DNA of 55,488 nt from Pseudomonas paralcaligenes. GTDB lineage: Bacteria > Pseudomonadota > Gammaproteobacteria > Pseudomonadales > Pseudomonadaceae. Below are positions 45,118 through 53,662 of this stretch, in pieces. The notes below the pieces were generated by a model. The model was not told the DNA's origin. It did no database searches and saw only the letters and a list, made by a program, of their open reading frames with translations. The stretch lies in assembly GCF_019655855.1 (NCBI RefSeq), contig NZ_BPFX01000043.1, forward strand, positions 1 to 55,488, given 5' to 3'. Each line of letters opens with the position of its first letter. The stretch's first letter is position 1. Made by a program: the position numbers and the translations under genes.

Positions 45118-45428
45118 TGGTGCCCGAGGCCGGGGTCGAACCGGCACGACGGTTAGGTCGGGGGATTTTCGTACCACTTCGACTTTCGCCGCCGGCTTGC
45201 GCCGTTCGTGGTCTGGAGCACGCCTTCACCATAGCCACAGGCCGTAGGTGCCCGCCGTCTGCTCTCTACACCTTCCCGAATCGTGCGATCCAGGCTTGGC
45301 TCGGCGTTGGCTCGAATGCGGGGCACTCAGGGCGTTCGCCGAATTTGACGGGCTTCACCTCCGGGGTTTCCCCCCGAGGGCTCAAATTGATTCAAGTCCC
45401 CTGTGTCTACCAATTTCACCACTCGGGC
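45118..45428 (-). tRNA. tRNA-Leu(UAA) interrupted by a group I intron
   Basis: The 5' exon (45428-45394, 35 nt) and 3' exon (45169-45118, 52 nt) join to a regular 87-nt class II tRNA. The acceptor GCCCGAG/CTCGGGC is followed by A and an encoded CCA. The anticodon stem is GGGGA/TCCCC and the loop CTTAAAA reads UAA. A CGAC/GTCG long variable arm is present, and the T-arm is GCCGG-TTCGACC-CCGGC. Without splicing the anticodon loop is broken by 224 nt, so an intron is required for function. The insertion point, U34|A35, is the same as in cyanobacterial and plastid tRNA-Leu(UAA). No other Leu(UAA) gene is visible in the window. Confidence 0.93.
45170..45393 (-). ncRNA. Self-splicing group I intron (IC3-like) in tRNA-Leu(UAA)
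   Basis: The 224-nt intron begins after U34 and ends with a G (position 45170), as group I introns do. P1 forms when the 5' exon CUU pairs with intron GAG, giving the U.G pair at the splice site, extended by GGG/CCC. Core segments match the Azoarcus tRNA-Ile intron as I recall it: GTCAAATTCGGCGAA (45349-45335), CAACGCCGAGCCAAGC (45309-45294), GGTGTAGAGA, CTATGGTGAAGGC (45234-45222) and the P9 hairpin GGCGAAAGTC (45190-45181). P7 pairs GAGCA (45264-45260) with TGCTC (45220-45216). No homing endonuclease is encoded. Confidence 0.9.
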
Positions 45429-45485
45429 ATCTGCGTTGGCAGCCCTGCACGCCCCCGGAAACGGGAGCGGTGCAGCGAGGGCAGG

Positions 45486-45514
45486 ACTATATACACCCTG
45501 CCCCGAGCGGGCAA
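45486..45514 (-). promoter_or_regulatory. Sigma-70-type promoter of the tRNA-Leu gene
   Basis: On the minus strand TTGCCC (45514-45509), a 17-base spacer and TATAGT (45491-45486) form a good housekeeping promoter. The predicted start is about 50 bases before the tRNA 5' end. Confidence 0.6.
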
Positions 45515-45662
45515 GGTTATCGGCAGGCGAATAAAAACCCCAGCAGATCAACGACATCCTGTGTGCAGGTGCGATGCCGCGTGCGCATGGCTACAGACAA
45601 GACTTCGCGAGCAGAAGCTCGCGCCCAACGAAGACGGCAGAACAAGGCACGCGCCGGAAAGA

Positions 45663-45842
45663 AAAAAGGCCCGAGATGCGGTAATGCTGTTCACTTATGG
45701 CTGCCCCATGGGAGCGGCCTTGGCCGCGAAGCCTTGCTGTCAACCCCGTTCGCGGACAAGTCCGCTCCCACAGGATCAATGGCGCTCGCCAACCATGGAA
45801 AATGCCTTAACCGACTGGCATTACCGCGATGCGGGCCTTTTT
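45663..45842 (-). terminator. thrH terminator with a REP doublet in its loop
   Basis: On the minus strand AAAAAGGCCCGCATCGCGGTAATGC-type sequence (45842-45819) can pair with GCATTACCGCATCTCGGGCC followed by six Ts (45688-45663). Only a few mismatches occur, and the arms resemble an intrinsic terminator for thrH. The loop is about 130 bases long and contains the REP pair at 45709-45773. This suggests a REP landed in a pre-existing short-loop terminator. Confidence 0.6.
45709..45773. repeat. REP doublet
   Basis: TGGGAGCGGCCTTGGCCGCG (45709 on) faces TTCGCGGACAAGTCCGCTCC (45749 on). It is a diverged pair of the same REP family as at 3426, 53393 and 55025. Confidence 0.8.
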
Positions 45843-45856
45843 CGATCAGCGGACCG

Positions 45857-46474
45857 TTACAGGCTCAGCTCGCGGTCGGACGCCTTGAGGAACTCGCGCT
45901 TGAGGTCTTCGTAGGTGTGCACCGCCGGGAACTGCGGGAATTCGCGGATCACATTGTCCGGCGCATGGAACAGGATGCCGGCATGGGCCTCGGACAGCAT
46001 GGTGGTGTCGTTGTACGAGTCACCAGCGGCGATCACGCGGTAGTACAGGCTCTTGAAGGCGATCACCGACTGACGCTTCGGGTCCTTCTGGCGCAGCTGG
46101 TAGCCCACCACGCGATCGCTCTCGTCGGTGATCAGCTTGTGGCACAGCAGGGTCGGGAAGCCGAGCTGGCGCATCAGCGGCTGGGAAAACTCGTAGAAGG
46201 TGTCGGACAGGATCACCACCTGGAAACGCTCGCGCAGCCAATCAACGAACTCCACCGCGCCCTCCAGGGGCTTGAGGGTGGCGATCACCTCCTGGATATC
46301 GCGCAACTTCAGGCCGTGCTCATCGAGGATGCGCAGGCGCTGCTTCATCAGCACGTCGTAGTCGGGAATGTCGCGGGTGGTGGCCTTGAGCGCGTCGATG
46401 CCGGTTTTTTCGGCGAAGGCGATCCAGATTTCCGGAACCAGTACACCTTCAAGATCGAGGCAGGCGATTTCCAC
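45857..46474 (-). CDS. thrH: Phosphoserine phosphatase / homoserine phosphotransferase ThrH
   Basis: ThrH is a HAD-family cytoplasmic enzyme that dephosphorylates phosphoserine and can transfer phosphate to homoserine. The 205 residues are near-identical to P. aeruginosa ThrH as recalled. The HAD nucleophile motif is LDLEGVLVPE (Asp7/Glu9), motif II is VILSDTFYEF, and the loop 4 motif is AAGDSYNDTTML. Translation starts at a GTG (46474) with AGGAG six bases upstream. It is divergent from the CysH-like gene, as in P. aeruginosa. Confidence 0.96.
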   Translation of the reverse strand: MEIACLDLEGVLVPEIWIAFAEKTGIDALKATTRDIPDYDVLMKQRLRILDEHGLKLRDIQEVIATLKPLEGAVEFVDWLRERFQVVILSDTFYEFSQPLMRQLGFPTLLCHKLITDESDRVVGYQLRQKDPKRQSVIAFKSLYYRVIAAGDSYNDTTMLSEAHAGILFHAPDNVIREFPQFPAVHTYEDLKREFLKASDRELSL

Positions 46475-46622
46475 GGGCGTCTCCTAAATGCGATGGGGCT
46501 GTCGAGGGCCGGCACTCTAGCAGCATGGCGAGGCGCCGGTAAACCGGGCGGGCCGGTGGTTGAGGGCGTCACAGGCTGGTAACATCGTCGCCCTCGCATT
46601 CACTGCCCACAGGACCGCTCAG

Positions 46623-47243
46623 ATGACGTTCGATCTGGCCACTATCAACGCCGAACTCGGGAAAGACGCCGAAAAGCTCGTGGAATGGGCCCTGGGATTG
46701 GGCAAGACGGCCATCTGCACCACCAACTTCCGCCCCTTCGAAGCGGTCATCCTGCACATGGTCACCCGGGTGAAGCCCGATACCCAAGTGATCTGGATGG
46801 ACAACGGCTACAACACCGAGGCGACCTACAAGTTCGCCGACGAAGTGACCAGGCTGCTCGACCTGAACCTCAAGACCTACCTGCCGCTGCGCTCGCGCGC
46901 TCACCGCGAGGCCGTCGACGGCCCGGTACCGGCGCTGGACGATCCGCGCCATGCCGCCTTTACAGAGGAAGTGAAACTGGAGCCCTTCGCCCGCGCCCTG
47001 CGCGAAGCCGCCCCGCAGGTCTGGTTCACCGCCCTGCGCGCCAGCGACACCGCCGTGCGCGCGCAAATGGACCCGGTGAGCATCAACCCGGACGGCCTGA
47101 TCAAGGTCGCCCCGCTGCTGCACTGGAGCTCCAAGGAACTGTACCAGTACCTGGTGCAGCACAACCTGCCGAACAACTTCGACTACTTCGACCCGACCAA
47201 GGGCGAGGAAAACCGCGAGTGCGGCCTGCACCTCAGTCACTGA
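46623..47243 (+). CDS. CysH-like PAPS-reductase-family protein without Fe-S cysteines
   Basis: This 206-residue protein belongs to the phosphoadenosine-phosphosulfate reductase / PP-loop family. It has AVILHMVTRVKPDTQVIWMDNGYNTEATYKFADEV, TEEVKLEPFARALREAAPQVWF, and the C-terminal ENRECGLH with the catalytic cysteine (Cys200). Only two cysteines exist (32 and 200), so the CC...CxxC [4Fe-4S] site of Pseudomonas APS reductases is absent, as in PAPS-using enterobacterial CysH. The PP-loop region (CTTNFRPFEA) departs from the usual SFG motif. It occupies the spot beside thrH where P. aeruginosa carries its Fe-S cysH. It may be a PAPS reductase or a repurposed paralogue. Confidence 0.82.
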   Translation: MTFDLATINAELGKDAEKLVEWALGLGKTAICTTNFRPFEAVILHMVTRVKPDTQVIWMDNGYNTEATYKFADEVTRLLDLNLKTYLPLRSRAHREAVDGPVPALDDPRHAAFTEEVKLEPFARALREAAPQVWFTALRASDTAVRAQMDPVSINPDGLIKVAPLLHWSSKELYQYLVQHNLPNNFDYFDPTKGEENRECGLHLSH

Positions 47244-47265
47244 AGCAATAAAAGGCATCACCTCG

Positions 47266-47302
47266 AATGCCGTTCACCGGGCGCCGGTGAGCGGCATTTT
47301 TC
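47266..47302 (+). terminator. Intrinsic terminator after the CysH-like gene
   Basis: AATGCCGTTCACCGG pairs with CCGGTGAGCGGCATT with one T-G mismatch, followed by a T-run (TTTTTCTT). It lies 22 bases past the stop codon. Confidence 0.85.
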
Positions 47303-47339
47303 TTATCGCCCTCAGAAAGCCTTCATCTATTGAAGAGGC

Positions 47340-47699
47340 TCAGAGCCCGTCCTTGGCCAGGTGATCGAAGTCCACCGTCTCGCCCGGCTTGGCGCCCAGC
47401 TTGTCGCGGATGTCCTCGAACATGCGGTCGAACTCGTTGTGGCCGCGCATGATCAGCGAATGATTGGTGGGCAGGCCGTGCTTGGCGGCCATCCGGGTGG
47501 CCACGCTGGCGAAGTTGAAGGCGGTGTCGCGGTGCAGCTCGAACTCGTCCTTGAACGCCTTGCCGGCGATCTGCCCTTCCATCCGGAAGTGGATCATCTG
47601 GCCCTCGTTGGGATCATTGCGCACCTCGTAGAACAGGTCTACGGCGAAGTCGGTCTGGCCAGGCAGGCTGGCGCGGTGCAGATGGCCCGGTTCGAACAT
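47340..47699 (-). CDS. Conserved Pseudomonas protein (DUF5064-like)
   Basis: This 119-residue soluble protein begins MFEPGHLHRASLPGQTDFAVDLFYEVR and contains HFRMEGQIAGKAFKDEFELHRDTAFNFAS. I associate this pattern with the Pseudomonas-restricted DUF5064 family, with moderate certainty. Its function is unknown. GGGAGAG precedes the ATG. It lies downstream of the DUF2288 gene in the same direction, with a 68-bp gap. Confidence 0.75.
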   Translation of the reverse strand: MFEPGHLHRASLPGQTDFAVDLFYEVRNDPNEGQMIHFRMEGQIAGKAFKDEFELHRDTAFNFASVATRMAAKHGLPTNHSLIMRGHNEFDRMFEDIRDKLGAKPGETVDFDHLAKDGL

Positions 47700-47767
47700 G
47701 ATGGCTCTCTCCCTGCGGATCGGAAGCTGATTCTAGACCAGCTTCGGCGAAGCAATCTTGCCCTCGA

Positions 47768-48085
47768 TCAGTGCATCGTCGCACCAGCGACGCGCTCTTG
47801 GATCAGCACCCAGGGCGATACCACCACGGCCCACAGCTCGGGATCGCGCGCCAGATAGTCTTGGGCGTGGCTCTCATCGACCCTGGCCACCCGCCCCTGC
47901 TGCAACCAGGCGGCGACCTTGCCGCTATCGTCGTCGGCCACGGCCAGCGCAACCTCCACCAGGTCCGTCGAGGATTCGACCCGGAGCAGTTGGCCCCTGG
48001 CGAAGAAGGGCTGGAGTTCCTGCCAGGAAATCCTGGCCGTTTCGCCAAGTAGTTTGGCATAGAGGGTGCTAGTTTTTTCTTTCAT
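47768..48085 (-). CDS. DUF2288 family protein
   Basis: This 105-residue cytoplasmic protein starts MKEKTSTLYAKLLGETARISWQEL and continues LQPFFARGQLLRVESSTDLVEVALAVADDDSGKVAAWLQQGRV, ending PWVLIQERVAG. This is the DUF2288 pattern, with no known function. The start at 48085 is preferred to 48112 because the family begins at this methionine. It is divergent from braC. Confidence 0.82.
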   Translation of the reverse strand: MKEKTSTLYAKLLGETARISWQELQPFFARGQLLRVESSTDLVEVALAVADDDSGKVAAWLQQGRVARVDESHAQDYLARDPELWAVVVSPWVLIQERVAGATMH

Positions 48086-48410
48086 GACTCGCTCTGTGTA
48101 GAAAGCACACACCGAAGGGCGGCCGCCATCATAGCGCCGCTCTTTTCACAGGCAAGTCGAACCCTCCACCTCCCTTTCCTGTAGAAGGACCGCTTAGTAA
48201 CCAAAAGACGCGCCGTTATTCTGTACGTTTATTTCAAACAAGCGACAAACACCCTTCAGGCTTCCCAATGTGCGCTTTCCAAGCCGCAAAACAGAGTTCT
48301 ACACTGTGCCGGTACAGTTGCCGGGGGAGCATGACCGGGTACCCCTACCGGTCCAGCAGCTTCTGGCCGCATGGATTACAAAAACGAAAACACTATAAGA
48401 GTGGAGCACT
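48086..48410 (+). other. Intergenic region upstream of braC
   Basis: This 325-bp gap between the divergent DUF2288 and braC genes should contain the main bra promoter. I cannot name a promoter confidently. An inverted repeat GACCGG-N9-CCGGTC (48333-48353) could be a regulator site or a leader hairpin. GTGGAG supplies the braC ribosome site. Confidence 0.4.
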
Positions 48411-49535
48411 ATGAAACAGGCTACCAAGCAAGTGACCAAGCTGTTCGTCGCCATGGCCCTGGCTGGCGCCGCCAGCTATTCGATGGCCGCCGATACCATC
48501 AAGATCGCTCTGGCAGGCCCGGTGACCGGTGCCGTCGCCCAGTATGGCGAGATGCAGTTCATCGGCGCCCAGATGGCCATCGAGCAGATCAACAAGGCCG
48601 GCGGCGTGAACGGTGCGCTGCTCGAAGGCGTGAAGTACGACGACGCCTGTGATCCGAAACAGGCCGTGGCCGTGGCCAACAAGATCGTCAACGACGAAGT
48701 GAAGTATGTCGTTGGCCACCTCTGCTCCAGCTCCACTCAGCCGGCGTCCGACATCTACGAAGACGAAGGCATCCTGATGATCACCGCGGCTTCTACCAGC
48801 CCGGATATCACTTCCCGCGGCTACCAGCTGATCTTCCGCACCATCGGCCTGGACAGCCTGCAGGGCCCGACCGCCGGCAACTTCATCGCCGACCACATCA
48901 AGCCGAAGGCCGTTGCCGTCGTTCACGACAAGCAGCAGTACGGCGAAGGCATCGCCACCGCGGTCAAGCAGACCCTGGAAGGTAAGGGCACCAAGGTCGC
49001 CCTGTTCGAAGGCATCAACGCCGGCGACAAGGACTTCTCCGCCCTCATCGCCAAGCTCAAGCAGGCCAACGTCGACTTCGTCTACTACGGCGGCTACCAC
49101 CCGGAACTGGGCCTGCTGCTGCGCCAGGCTTCCGAGAAGGGTCTGAAGGTCAAGTTCATGGGTCCGGAAGGCGTGGGCAACTCGGAAATCTCCGCCATCG
49201 CCGGCCCGGCCTCCGAAGGCCTGCTGGTAACCCTGCCGCGGTCCTTCGACCAGGACCCGAAGAACCAGCCGCTGGTCGACGCCTTCAAGGCCAAGAAGCA
49301 GGACCCGAGCGGCCCGTTCGTGTTCCCGGCCTACGCCGCCGTGCAGGTCATCGCCGACGGCATCAAGAAAGCCGGCGAGAACGATCCGGCCAAGGTCGCC
49401 GAAGCACTGCGCGCCAACACCTTCGAGACCCCGACCGGCACCCTCGGCTTCGATGAGAAGGGGGACCTGAAGGACTTCAGCTTCGTGGTCTACGAGTGGC
49501 ACCAGGACGGTACCAAGACCGAAGCAGCCCACTAA
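48411..49535 (+). CDS. braC: Branched-chain amino-acid-binding periplasmic protein BraC
   Basis: BraC is the periplasmic receptor for leucine, isoleucine and valine (and alanine/threonine) of the LIV-I transporter. The 374 residues comprise a signal peptide (cleavage SMA-ADTIK) and a two-lobed type I binding protein. The family motif is IKIALAGPVTGAVAQYGEMQ, with ligand-site segments HLCSSSTQPASDIYEDEG and YYGGYHPELG. Cysteines in YDDACDPKQ and GHLCSS match the LivJ disulfide. A terminator-like hairpin follows, so this subunit is likely made in excess of the membrane parts. Confidence 0.96.
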   Translation: MKQATKQVTKLFVAMALAGAASYSMAADTIKIALAGPVTGAVAQYGEMQFIGAQMAIEQINKAGGVNGALLEGVKYDDACDPKQAVAVANKIVNDEVKYVVGHLCSSSTQPASDIYEDEGILMITAASTSPDITSRGYQLIFRTIGLDSLQGPTAGNFIADHIKPKAVAVVHDKQQYGEGIATAVKQTLEGKGTKVALFEGINAGDKDFSALIAKLKQANVDFVYYGGYHPELGLLLRQASEKGLKVKFMGPEGVGNSEISAIAGPASEGLLVTLPRSFDQDPKNQPLVDAFKAKKQDPSGPFVFPAYAAVQVIADGIKKAGENDPAKVAEALRANTFETPTGTLGFDEKGDLKDFSFVVYEWHQDGTKTEAAH

Positions 49536-49558
49536 GAAGGGGCTTCCCGCCTGAACCC

Positions 49559-49592
49559 AAAGCCCACTGCGCGAGCAGTGGGCTTTGTTTTA
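49559..49592 (+). terminator. Hairpin between braC and braD (partial terminator)
   Basis: AAAGCCCACTGC-GCGA-GCAGTGGGCTTT is a perfect 12-bp stem with a GTTTTAT tail. Being inside the operon, it likely ends a fraction of transcripts and stabilises the braC mRNA. Confidence 0.85.
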
Positions 49593-49659
49593 TCGAGTCT
49601 TTCCGGCCATCCGTCGCGTCACAAGCGCCGCTTCACGGACCGCGCCGAGGAGTTAGGTA

Positions 49660-50579
<920 letters not shown>

Positions 50580-50583
<4 letters not shown>

Positions 50584-51839
50584 TGACCAAGAACCTCAAG
50601 ACCGCCTTCTTCAGCGCCCTGCTGGTGCTGGCCGTGGCCTACCCGGTGCTCGGCCTGAAGCTCACCGTGGTGGGCATCAAGCTGGAAGTGCACGGCGCCA
50701 GCCCGGCCGTGCTCTGGACCATCGCCGGCGCCGCCATCGCCATGTTCTTCTGGCAGCTGTTCCGCGACCGCCTGCGCAGTGCCTGGGCCGGCGCGCCCAG
50801 CCTGCCGAAGATGCCGGCCGGCGCCAGCAACTTCCTCACCCTGCCCTCCACCCAGCGCTGGGTCATCCTCGGCCTGGTGCTGGTCGCCCTGGCCTGGCCG
50901 TTCTTCGGCAGCCGCGGCGCCGTGGACATCGCCACCCTGATCCTGATCTACGTGATGCTCGGCCTCGGCTTGAACATCGTGGTCGGCCTGGCCGGCCTGC
51001 TGGACCTGGGTTACGTCGGCTTCTACGCCGTGGGCGCCTACAGCTACGCGCTGCTGTCGCACTACTACGGCCTGGGCTTCTGGGTGTGCCTGCCGATCGC
51101 CGGCCTGATGGCGGCCTTCTTCGGCTTCATCCTCGGCTTCCCGGTGCTGCGCCTGCGCGGTGACTACCTGGCCATCGTGACCCTCGGCTTCGGCGAGATC
51201 ATCCGCATCCTGCTGCGCAACCTCACCGGGATCACCGGCGGCCCCAACGGCATCAGCAACATCGAGAAGCCGAGCCTGTTCGGCCTCTCCTTCGAGCGCC
51301 GCGCGGCCGAGGGCATGCAGACCTTCCACGAGTACTTCGGCGTCGCCTACAACTCGATCAACAAGGTGATCTTCCTCTACGTGATCGCCCTGCTGCTGGT
51401 CCTGCTGACCCTGTTCGTGATCAACCGCCTTCTGCGCATGCCGATCGGCCGTGCCTGGGAAGCGCTGCGCGAAGACGAGATCGCCTGCCGCGCGCTGGGC
51501 ATGAACCCGACCGCGATCAAGCTCTCCGCCTTCACCCTGGGCGCCTGCTTCGCCGGTTTCGCCGGCAGCTTCTTCGCCGCCCGCCAGGGGCTGGTCACGC
51601 CGGAGTCCTTCACCTTCATCGAGTCGGCGATCATCCTCGCCATCGTCGTGCTGGGTGGCATGGGCTCGCAGCTGGGCATCATCCTCGCCGCGGTGGTGAT
51701 GATCCTCATGCCCGAGCTGATGCGTGAGTTCAGCGAGTACCGCATGCTGTTCTTCGGCGCCTTGATGGTGCTGATGATGATCTGGCGTCCGCAGGGCCTG
51801 CTGCCCATGCAACGCCCGCACCTGGAGTTGAAGTCATGA
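50580..51839 (+). CDS. braE: Branched-chain amino-acid ABC permease BraE (LivM family)
   Basis: BraE is the second permease subunit. The 419 residues include N-terminal extra helices typical of LivM and the conserved [25 protein letters not shown]. Later motifs are [19 protein letters not shown] and the EAA-like loop [20 protein letters not shown]. Two adjacent ATGs (50580 and 50583) are possible; the first has GGAGG 10 bases upstream. It overlaps both braD and braF. Confidence 0.95.
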
Positions 51840-52603
51840 GCCGCCCGATCCTCGAAGTCAACGGGCTGACCATGCGTTTCGGCGGTCTGCTGGCCGTCAA
51901 CAATGTCGCCCTCACCGTCCAGCCGAAGCAGGTGGTGTCGATGATCGGCCCCAACGGCGCCGGCAAGACCACCGTGTTCAACTGCCTGACCGGCTTCTAC
52001 CAGCCCACCAGCGGCGTGATCCTGCTCAACGACGAGCCGATCCAGCACCTGCCGGGGCACAAGATCGCCCGCAAGGGCGTGGTGCGCACCTTCCAGAACG
52101 TCCGCCTGTTCAAGGAAATGACCGCGGTGGAGAACCTGCTGGTCGCCCAGCATCGCCACCTCAACACCAACTTCCTCGCCGGTCTGCTGAAGACCCCGGC
52201 GTTCCGCCGCAGCGAGAAGAAGGCCATGGAGTACGCGGCGCACTGGCTGGAAGAGGTCAACCTGACCGACGTGGCCAACCGCCCGGCCGGCACCCTGGCC
52301 TACGGCCAGCAGCGCCGCCTGGAGATCGCCCGCTGCATGATGACCCGGCCGAGCATCCTGATGCTCGACGAGCCGGCCGCCGGCCTCAACCCCAAGGAGA
52401 CCGAGGACCTCAAGCAGCTGATCGGCCTGCTGCGCAACGACCATGACGTGACCGTGCTGCTGATCGAGCACGACATGCACCTGGTCATGAGCATTTCCGA
52501 CCACATCTACGTGATCAACCAGGGCACGCCCCTGGCCGACGGTACGCCGGAGCAGATCCGCAACAACCCGGATGTGATCAAAGCCTATCTGGGGGAGGCG
52601 TAA
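51836..52603 (+). CDS. braF: Branched-chain amino-acid ABC ATPase BraF (LivG family)
   Basis: BraF is one of the two cytoplasmic ATPases. In its 255 residues the Walker A is GPNGAGKTT, the ABC signature region is [15 protein letters not shown], and Walker B is [12 protein letters not shown]. The C-terminal BCA_ABC tail is [20 protein letters not shown]. The ATG overlaps the braE stop by 4 bases. Confidence 0.96.
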   Translation: MSRPILEVNGLTMRFGGLLAVNNVALTVQPKQVVSMIGPNGAGKTTVFNCLTGFYQPTSGVILLNDEPIQHLPGHKIARKGVVRTFQNVRLFKEMTAVENLLVAQHRHLNTNFLAGLLKTPAFRRSEKKAMEYAAHWLEEVNLTDVANRPAGTLAYGQQRRLEIARCMMTRPSILMLDEPAAGLNPKETEDLKQLIGLLRNDHDVTVLLIEHDMHLVMSISDHIYVINQGTPLADGTPEQIRNNPDVIKAYLGEA

Positions 52604-52605
52604 GC

Positions 52606-53307
52606 ATGCTGAATTTCAACAACGTCTCCACCTTCTACGGCAAGATCCAGGCCCTGCACGGGGTCAGCATCGAGGTCGAACAGGGCGAGATCGTCACCCT
52701 GATCGGCGCCAACGGCGCCGGCAAGTCGACCCTGCTGATGACCCTGTGCGGCTCGCCGCGCGCGGCCAGCGGCAGCATCCGCTACATGGGCGAGGAGCTG
52801 GTCGGCCAGGAATCCTGCGACATCATGCGCAAGAGCATCGCGGTGGTGCCGGAAGGCCGCCGCGTGTTCGCCCGCCTGACCGTCGAGGAGAACCTGGCCA
52901 TGGGCGGCTTCTTCGGCACCAAGGAAGACAACCAGGAGCAGCTGGACAAGGTTCTGCATCTGTTCCCGCGGCTGAAGGAGCGCTTCGACCAGCGCGCCGG
53001 CACCATGTCCGGCGGCGAACAGCAGATGCTCGCCATCGGCCGCGCGCTGATGAGCAAGCCCAAGCTGTTGCTGCTCGACGAGCCGTCCCTGGGCCTGGCG
53101 CCGATCATCATCCAGCAGATCTTCGACATCATCGAACAGCTGCGCGAGGACGGCGTGACCATCTTCCTGGTCGAGCAGAACGCCAACCAGGCGCTCAAGC
53201 TGGCCGATCGCGCGTATGTGCTGGAGAACGGTCGGATCGTCATGCAGGGCACCGGCGAGGCGCTGCTCACCGACCCGAAGGTGCGCGACGCCTACCTCGG
53301 CGGCTGA
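52606..53307 (+). CDS. braG: Branched-chain amino-acid ABC ATPase BraG (LivF family)
   Basis: BraG is the second ATPase. In its 233 residues Walker A is GANGAGKST, the signature is [16 protein letters not shown], and Walker B is [13 protein letters not shown]. It starts 2 bases after braF and closes the operon before a clear terminator. Confidence 0.96.
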   Translation: MLNFNNVSTFYGKIQALHGVSIEVEQGEIVTLIGANGAGKSTLLMTLCGSPRAASGSIRYMGEELVGQESCDIMRKSIAVVPEGRRVFARLTVEENLAMGGFFGTKEDNQEQLDKVLHLFPRLKERFDQRAGTMSGGEQQMLAIGRALMSKPKLLLLDEPSLGLAPIIIQQIFDIIEQLREDGVTIFLVEQNANQALKLADRAYVLENGRIVMQGTGEALLTDPKVRDAYLGG

Positions 53308-53325
53308 CCCATGCCGGCGTGAAGG

Positions 53326-53350
53326 AAACGGCCCCTCGCGGGCCGTTTTC
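53326..53350 (+). terminator. Intrinsic terminator of the bra operon
   Basis: AAACGGCCC-CTCGC-GGGCCGTTTTC is a short GC-rich stem with a T-run, 18 bases after the braG stop. The remaining gap to sstT holds a REP pair and the sstT leader. Confidence 0.88.
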
Positions 53351-53392
53351 ATTGGCTATGCACCCGTTACAGGTTGGCGGCGCAATTCTGCT

Positions 53393-53460
53393 CTTGTGGG
53401 GACCAGCTGGGCGTTATTCCGATTGGCCGCGAAATTCGCGGATAAATCCGCTCCCACAAG
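53393..53460. repeat. Degenerate REP doublet
   Basis: The right arm TTCGCGGATAAATCCGCTCC (from 53434) is well preserved. The left arm (CTTGTGGGGACCAGCTGGGC on) is eroded. Confidence 0.7.
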
Positions 53461-53662
53461 GCGTGTAACAACTAACGGGGGGCATAGCCTTTTCATTGGT
53501 ACCGACGGATGGCCAGCGGGCCTCTGTCCAAGGCTCCCCGGAGCCACCCTCTCTATCTGCGCCCACCGCAACCCGGAGGGCCAGGAACCGGTCGCCGCAC
53601 CATCCGGCGACCGTCTCGCGGCCAGCGCCCACCGGCGCGCCGCGCACCATAGGAGCACCAGC

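Noticed and set aside
45118..45428. tmRNA or two separate partial tRNAs
   Set aside because: The two ends join to one complete tRNA-Leu(UAA), and the interior has a group I core with P1, P7 and P9; no tmRNA tag-peptide frame is seen.
45118..45428. Anticodon UGA (tRNA-Ser) from the unspliced CTTGA loop
   Set aside because: The G after CUU is the first intron base; in the unspliced form the anticodon stem cannot pair, while splicing gives a perfect stem and UAA.
45117..45914. Open frames running through the tRNA-Leu/intron region (also 45248-46582)
   Set aside because: They overlap a structured tRNA and intron on the other strand and REP DNA, have no homology I recognise, and end inside thrH antisense.
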